Of a stretch of 64,000 nucleotides of DNA, positions 58,810 through 64,000 are shown piece by piece. Position 1 is the stretch's first letter; each line of letters begins with the position of its first letter. This DNA is from Neocallimastix lanati (nom. inval.) (Eukaryota > Neocallimastigomycota > Neocallimastigomycetes > Neocallimastigales > Neocallimastigaceae). The stretch covers positions 22,880 to 86,879 of the forward strand of contig JACVTC010000253.1 of assembly GCA_016946835.1 (NCBI GenBank). The letters are read 5' to 3'. A program made the translations under genes and the position numbers. A model generated the notes under the pieces. That model had not been told where the DNA came from, made no database searches, and saw only the letters and a list, made by a program, of their open reading frames with translations.

Positions 58810-59682
58810 TTATTCAGAATTAATATTCAAAGTTATATAAGATTTTGAATTATAGTAAAAAGTATTATAATGATCATTAATAATTTTATTTATTTTATTG
58901 TAGATTACTATTGGATTATTTTCAATAATATCACTATTGCGTTTGTTAATTTCATTAATATCATATGGAATTCCGTATTCAGAGAGAAATTCCTTGATTT
59001 TACTAAAAATAGGTTTTTCCTTAATCAAAGCAATAGACTTGAACGTCATTTTAATGTAATACTCGGGTTGTAATTCTTCTCCATATCTACTGACTTCAAC
59101 ATAATGAGTTGCCATAAAATAACTGTTTTGCTTTTTATTTTTTTCGGTGGAGCAATATTGAATAACAAGTATTCCAGCACCAAAATAACTTTTAAATTCA
59201 TCGAAAAATAAAATATAAGAATGTAATGATTTGTCAACCATATCAACACTTAATGGCCATTTAGTAGACTTAGGTTCATTTTTTCTTATATCGTTGTTTT
59301 GACTGTCCTTTTGAAATATCCAATTATTACCTAGGGAAACAACAACTGCCGGATGTCCATATTTAAGAGTGGTAGCAACATTACTGATATATTGATTTAA
59401 TGGTAGTTTCCCTTCTGAACGAACATGAACTCCACAATACATATGTCCCGGAATTACTTTATTATTACAAGTGGTTTTATTTCTTTTTAATCCAATACAA
59501 GTATTATTCAAACTAAGTTTGGCCATTTCGTGAATTGATGATTGGATATCATCTTCCTTAGTTAAATTATTTAAAATATTATCTTTATTTATATTAAGGT
59601 TATAATTATTATTGAAGACTTGGACAGATTTACTACATAATATTTCGATCACTTCGTTGTAATAATTTGTTAAATTTTCCAT
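58810..59682 (-). CDS. 290-residue CCCH-motif protein (second copy)
   Basis: The translation is identical to that of 4075-4947, with the same C62, C72, C83 and H86. It belongs to the direct repeat and carries no information beyond the first copy. Function unknown. Confidence 0.8.
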   Translation of the reverse strand: MENLTNYYNEVIEILCSKSVQVFNNNYNLNINKDNILNNLTKEDDIQSSIHEMAKLSLNNTCIGLKRNKTTCNNKVIPGHMYCGVHVRSEGKLPLNQYISNVATTLKYGHPAVVVSLGNNWIFQKDSQNNDIRKNEPKSTKWPLSVDMVDKSLHSYILFFDEFKSYFGAGILVIQYCSTEKNKKQNSYFMATHYVEVSRYGEELQPEYYIKMTFKSIALIKEKPIFSKIKEFLSEYGIPYDINEINKRNSDIIENNPIVIYNKINKIINDHYNTFYYNSKSYITLNINSE

Positions 59683-60514
59683 TATTACAAATTTAAATAG
59701 AATAATATAAACCTTATTAAGAGTAAAAAATAAAATTTAAAATTAAAATATATTAAATTTATAAAAATAATAATGTAAGTAATTCTAAAAGTATTTATTT
59801 AACTTCTTTTATAAAAGTCATTTATCATTTGAAAGAGTTTTCTCATATAAATTAAATAAAGTTTTTAAAGTTTAAAGTAGATCTAAAAAAAATAAAATTT
59901 TTAAAATTTAATCTTGATCTAAAATTTAAAATTTTATACCTTTTAATTTATTTTTTGGGATAGTTGAATTTTAAATATTAGTAAATTTATATTATATATA
60001 TATTTTTTTTATAGTTGGACAGATAATGTAATAATTTATCAATTTTCAATAGCATATATTATTCATTCATATACCAATAAAATTAAAAGAAAAAATTTTA
60101 ATAAATTAAATATATTATTAGTACATTGAAAATATATTTATAAAATGATTTAAAAAGTATAATATTTAATACATTTATAAACAAATATTAAGGTTTATAT
60201 TTTATAAATTTATTAAAAAAAAAAAAAAATATAAAAGTTAAAAGAGTAATACATTTTTTGATATATTACATTAAAATTAGTATAATTTTAATTTTGAATA
60301 AAGTATTATTGATGTAGTAAATAAATTATTATTTTACAATTATTTAATTTAATTTGTTAAGTAGTTTAATTACTTTATTAGTAATTATATTTATTTTACA
60401 TTATATAAATATATATTAATTTTTCCTTTTTGTTTTATTTTTTTTTTCTCTTTAATTTATTTACAAAAATAATAGAGTTAAATAAATTTGTATTGAGGAT
60501 AGATAGAACTATAA
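59683..60514. other. Divergent spacer, second copy of 4948-5779
   Basis: Repeats the first copy, including the TATTTAAAT word before the CCCH protein gene and TATTGAGGATAG before the helicase gene. No gene. Confidence 0.6.
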
Positions 60515-63500
60515 ATGACATATCCGGATATTAATAACTTACATAGTTTAAGAGAATTTACGGAGATTTATACGAATAATCCGTTGATAGAAGAAAATGT
60601 ACATATGAAAAGATACCAAATATTACCCGTAAGGTATATGTCACCGGAAAATGAAGTGGTCAACCGATTTCTAATTTATCATTCACCAGGAACCGGGAAA
60701 TCATTCACCGCATTATGGATTGCATTAAAATTCATAAATGTTTATAAGAAACCTTGTATTATTCTTGTAAAAGGTAAGGAAGCTATTACGGAATTTACCA
60801 AACGTGTAAAGACTTGGTATGATTATACTTTTGAATATTATCCACACTTACCGAACGTTAAAGATTATAAAGAATTTATCAAAAAGTATATTGAATTTCG
60901 CACTTATATAACTTTCTGTAACGATATCAAAAACATTAATGATAGTAACACTGACACCGATGGTAATGACAACAAAAGTGACCACCAACAGACAACATCT
61001 AATTCTTTTTCTTTTTATGATGAAAGATTAATTATTATTGATGAAGTTCATCATTTTCGTAACCCTACCAAAAAAAAGTTTATCTATAACAATTTAAGTT
61101 CACTTTTAAATCATATTAATAAAGGTCGAATTATATTTATGTCTGCAACTCCGATTTTTGATAATGCAAATGAAATAACAGATCTGGTTAAATTAATTAA
61201 ACCAAATTTGAATTCCACTTCATTTTTAACCCCTGAAAAACTGAAAGAAGAAATGCTTGGTCACCTGTCTTATTATGGATTAAATCCACCAAACACGACC
61301 GTGAATTATATGGGTTCATATATACCAGGTATTGAACGTTACAAAATAGTAAAAGTACCTATGCAAGGGGTTCAACTTCAAAATTATCGAAATATCCTAA
61401 AGGAACCTCAGGAGAAGAATAATATGGGAATCAATTATGTGAAAGCAACACTTGGTGTTCTTCATTTACAAATTGATGATAATTTAACACAAGATACTAA
61501 TAAAGGATCAAAAGCAAAAGGTAAATCGAATGATACCAAAAAGGGATCAAAAGCAAAAGGTAAATCGAATGATGCAAAAAAAAGATCAAAATCCAAAGTT
61601 AAATCGGATTTATCAGAATATCAATTTAGTAATGATAAGATTATTCATAGTAACCCTCTTTTACAAGATATTATAAATCAGCAATCCAAGGATATTAAAA
61701 ATTATTGTTGTAAATTGTATCATTGTCTTAACGAAATAAATAAAAAGGAAAATCCAGACGGACCTGTATTTATCTATTGCAGTATCATTGAGCAAGTTGG
61801 TATTTATTACTTTTCCGCGATACTCTGTGCTATGGGCTATCATTATGTATATAATAAAATATCATCTAATAGCCGTCATAATGATGAGACATCAAATTTT
61901 TCCAATTTAGAAAGTAAAGTGGATAGGAAAGGCAAAGGGATCAATCGTTTTCTTCCTCATCATTTTTCTTCTTTTCATGATGGTGATGTTGATGATGATA
62001 ACGAATTCGCTGAACTAAAGGAAATTCGAAAAGAAAGAGATGATAAATTTTGGAATTTTACATTCATTACTGGAGATAAAAAGCTCTGTCCAAATATGAT
62101 GGAGCGTTTAGATATATTTAATGATTCAAGTAATCAAAATGGATCAAAGATAAAGGTTCTTCTAGGAAGTGACATAGTATCGGAAAGTGTTGATATTATG
62201 AATGTCCGACAATTACACGTATTAACACCGCATTGGAATTATGAGAAAATAAATCAAATTATTGGCCGTATTCGACGCGTCGGTTCACATGATTCTCTTC
62301 CTGAAAATCAACGATTCGTCAATGTTTATTTGTACATGGCATGTGATGACGAAGTAAAGTGTTCCGATTCATATCAGTATAGTGTGGACTATCGCAAGTA
62401 TATTTTATGTGAAAATAAATATAAAGATGCTTTAAAATTTAATCAAGCATTAAAAAATGCTTCTATAGAATTTTTGATTCATGCTCCTTTTAACCTAAAT
62501 GATCCTCAAAACACTAACAGTCTCTCTACTAACGAACAGAATAAACCTTTTGATATTGAATCAAGACTGAGTGAAAGTAGAGCAATGACCAATACTAGTA
62601 TAGCTATAGATGCTAATATTCATGGAGAGACTTCTACATTCAAAGATATTAATGGAAATGAGATAATTGGCAATACAAGTATCGTTCCATATTTACATTA
62701 TTCTTCAGTATACTTAGATAAACTTTTACCATTATGTATGATCGAAATAAATAAAAAGTTAAGATCATTCTTTTCAGAGAACCATTGTATTAGAATTATG
62801 GATCTTATGGATAGAATTCCTGTCATTAACCTATTCGTTTTACCAAAATTAATAGAATATATAAATAGTAATAATATTGTGATAGCTGGTGGTATTTTAA
62901 GATATTCTGACGGAATGATTTATTGTAAAATTATATCCAATTATCGTTTAAATTATAGGAATGCTTATTTTGGAAAATTACTTCGCCAAAATCTTCCATT
63001 TTATAATAATAATAGAAGTAAGCAAATGAACGAACAGTTATCCTACTTTATTCACGCAAAGGTTGATATTAAAAGCGAAGAAATAGTGTCTTTAAACAAT
63101 AAATTACAAAATGCTAATATGACCAGAGAAGCATATAATCAAATTATTAAATATTCTCATACTGAAAAATTGTTTATATTAAGATATGCTCTACGTCAAA
63201 ATTTATTCAATATCACTAATTTATTTTATCCTTATTGGAAAAAAATAGATAATTTCGTTTATATATCATATTTTTCAACTATTACAACTTCATCTTATGC
63301 TAGTAATAAAAAAAAGTCAGAGAAGGATTTTAGTACTAATATTATTTATGCGGATTTTAATTTTTCGAAAATGGAGGTTGGTAAATAATGAGCCTAATTC
63401 AGAGGATATTTCAAAACAAATGGATGATCATTATAGAACTGTAGAACGAAATCGAAAAAAAGTTATAAATATGTCTATATATTATGTAATGATTTAACTT

Positions 63501-64000
63501 TAAGATATTGTGACTTGAAAAAAAATTTAAATTTTAATTTTAAAGAAGAGGAACCTTCTACTTCAAATATTTCTACTTCAAATGGTTCTACTTCAAATAT
63601 TTCTACTTCAAATGGTTCTACTTCAAATATTTCTACTTCAAATGGTTCTACTTCAAATATTTCTACTTCAAATGGTTCTACTTCAAATATTTCTACTTCA
63701 AATGGTTCTACTTCAAAATGTTCTACTTCAGAATGTACTACTTCAAAATGTTCATCATCAAAATGTTCTACTTCAAAATGTTCTACTTCAGAATGTTCTA
63801 CTTCAGAATGTTCTACTTCAGATTCGGATTCTATTAATTATCGTGAAATTAATCGTGGTTGTAATATTGAAACTTTTTATATAAAGGAAGAACTTTTTGA
63901 AAAGCTCATCTATTCAATATGTTATGACGATATGGAAAAAAAATTGTCATCTATTCGTATTCCAAACTATAAAGTAATTTCTGAAAAAGATTTGGAAAAT
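60515..64000 (+). pseudogene. D6/D11-type helicase, second copy, broken and cut by the window end
   Basis: The helicase core, motifs I to VI, is the same as in the copy at 5780. The distal part of the reading frame is not intact, with about two breaks, and the copy runs off the window. All differences are close to the end of the sequence, so they may be assembly or consensus errors and not decay of a real second gene. The first copy looks whole. Confidence 0.7.

Larger units (their letters stand above)
54735..64000 (+). repeat. Second, incomplete copy of the unit start
   Basis: This copy is nearly identical to bases 1 to about 9268 and is cut by the window end. The first two genes in it are open over their full length. 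The third is broken, and the visible differences are concentrated in the last kilobase. That pattern is what low-coverage sequence at a contig end would give, though a real diverging second unit cannot be excluded. The junction lies in plain A/T-rich DNA with no transposon-like ends or target duplication that I can see. Confidence 0.95.

Noticed and set aside
55990-64000. True paralogous second set of RPB1, CCCH-protein and helicase genes
   Set aside because: Spacers are as similar as genes, and the set continues the exact order of the first copy. Overlap of a circular molecule or a concatemer explains this better than gene duplication.
1-64000. tRNA or rRNA genes
   Set aside because: No cloverleaf with the conserved T-loop GTTCRA-type sequence and no rRNA-like G/C-rich block was seen on either strand.

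Overview
The window looks like a complete virus-like DNA replicon of about 54.7 kb followed by the start of a second copy of itself. Bases 1 to about 9268 reappear in direct orientation at 54735-64000. This suggests a circular molecule whose assembly ran past its own start, or a head-to-tail concatemer. I see no host chromosome flank, tRNA or rRNA gene. The DNA is extremely A+T rich, almost pure A/T between genes. Genes are intronless and nearly all end in TAA. Asn-rich tracts, Thr-rich linkers and hevein-type chitin-binding (CBM18) modules point to a fungus, most likely an anaerobic gut fungus (Neocallimastigomycota). That host call is an inference.

The first part (1-33.4 kb) is an information-processing block of the kind found in poxviruses, asfarviruses and other Nucleocytoviricota. 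It encodes RNA polymerase largest subunit in two separate genes, second-largest subunit RPB2, a TFIIS-type zinc-ribbon protein, a D6/D11-type helicase, a probable early-transcription-factor large subunit (A7-like), a three-domain mRNA capping enzyme, an RNA/DNA-primed family B DNA polymerase, a D5-type SF3 helicase and a uracil-DNA-glycosylase-fold protein with altered active-site motifs. Four more proteins here are unrecognised. With its own polymerase, capping enzyme and initiation factors, the element could be transcribed outside the nucleus. I see no capsid, packaging ATPase or virion membrane protein in the closed unit, so it reads as a capsidless virus-derived plasmid. The unit looks whole; only the partial second copy is broken.

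The second part (34.7-54.5 kb) is different. It encodes four proteins with signal peptides: a 237-residue Cys-rich, probably GPI-anchored protein, a 2014-residue unknown, a 2065-residue lectin with an 11-residue repeat block, and an 802-residue ricin-type lectin with chitin-binding modules. It also encodes a cytosolic leucine-rich-repeat protein. Lys-Arg (Kex2-type) sites occur in all four secreted proteins, just behind the signal peptide in two. The layout recalls yeast killer plasmids, where a cytoplasmic replicon with viral-type polymerases carries a secreted chitin-binding toxin and an immunity gene. A killer, adhesin or host-surface role here is a hypothesis.

The large gap between the blocks (33371-34700) holds a perfect 36-bp palindrome. 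A second gap (42323-42822) holds degenerate iteron-like repeats. Both are candidate control or origin regions.
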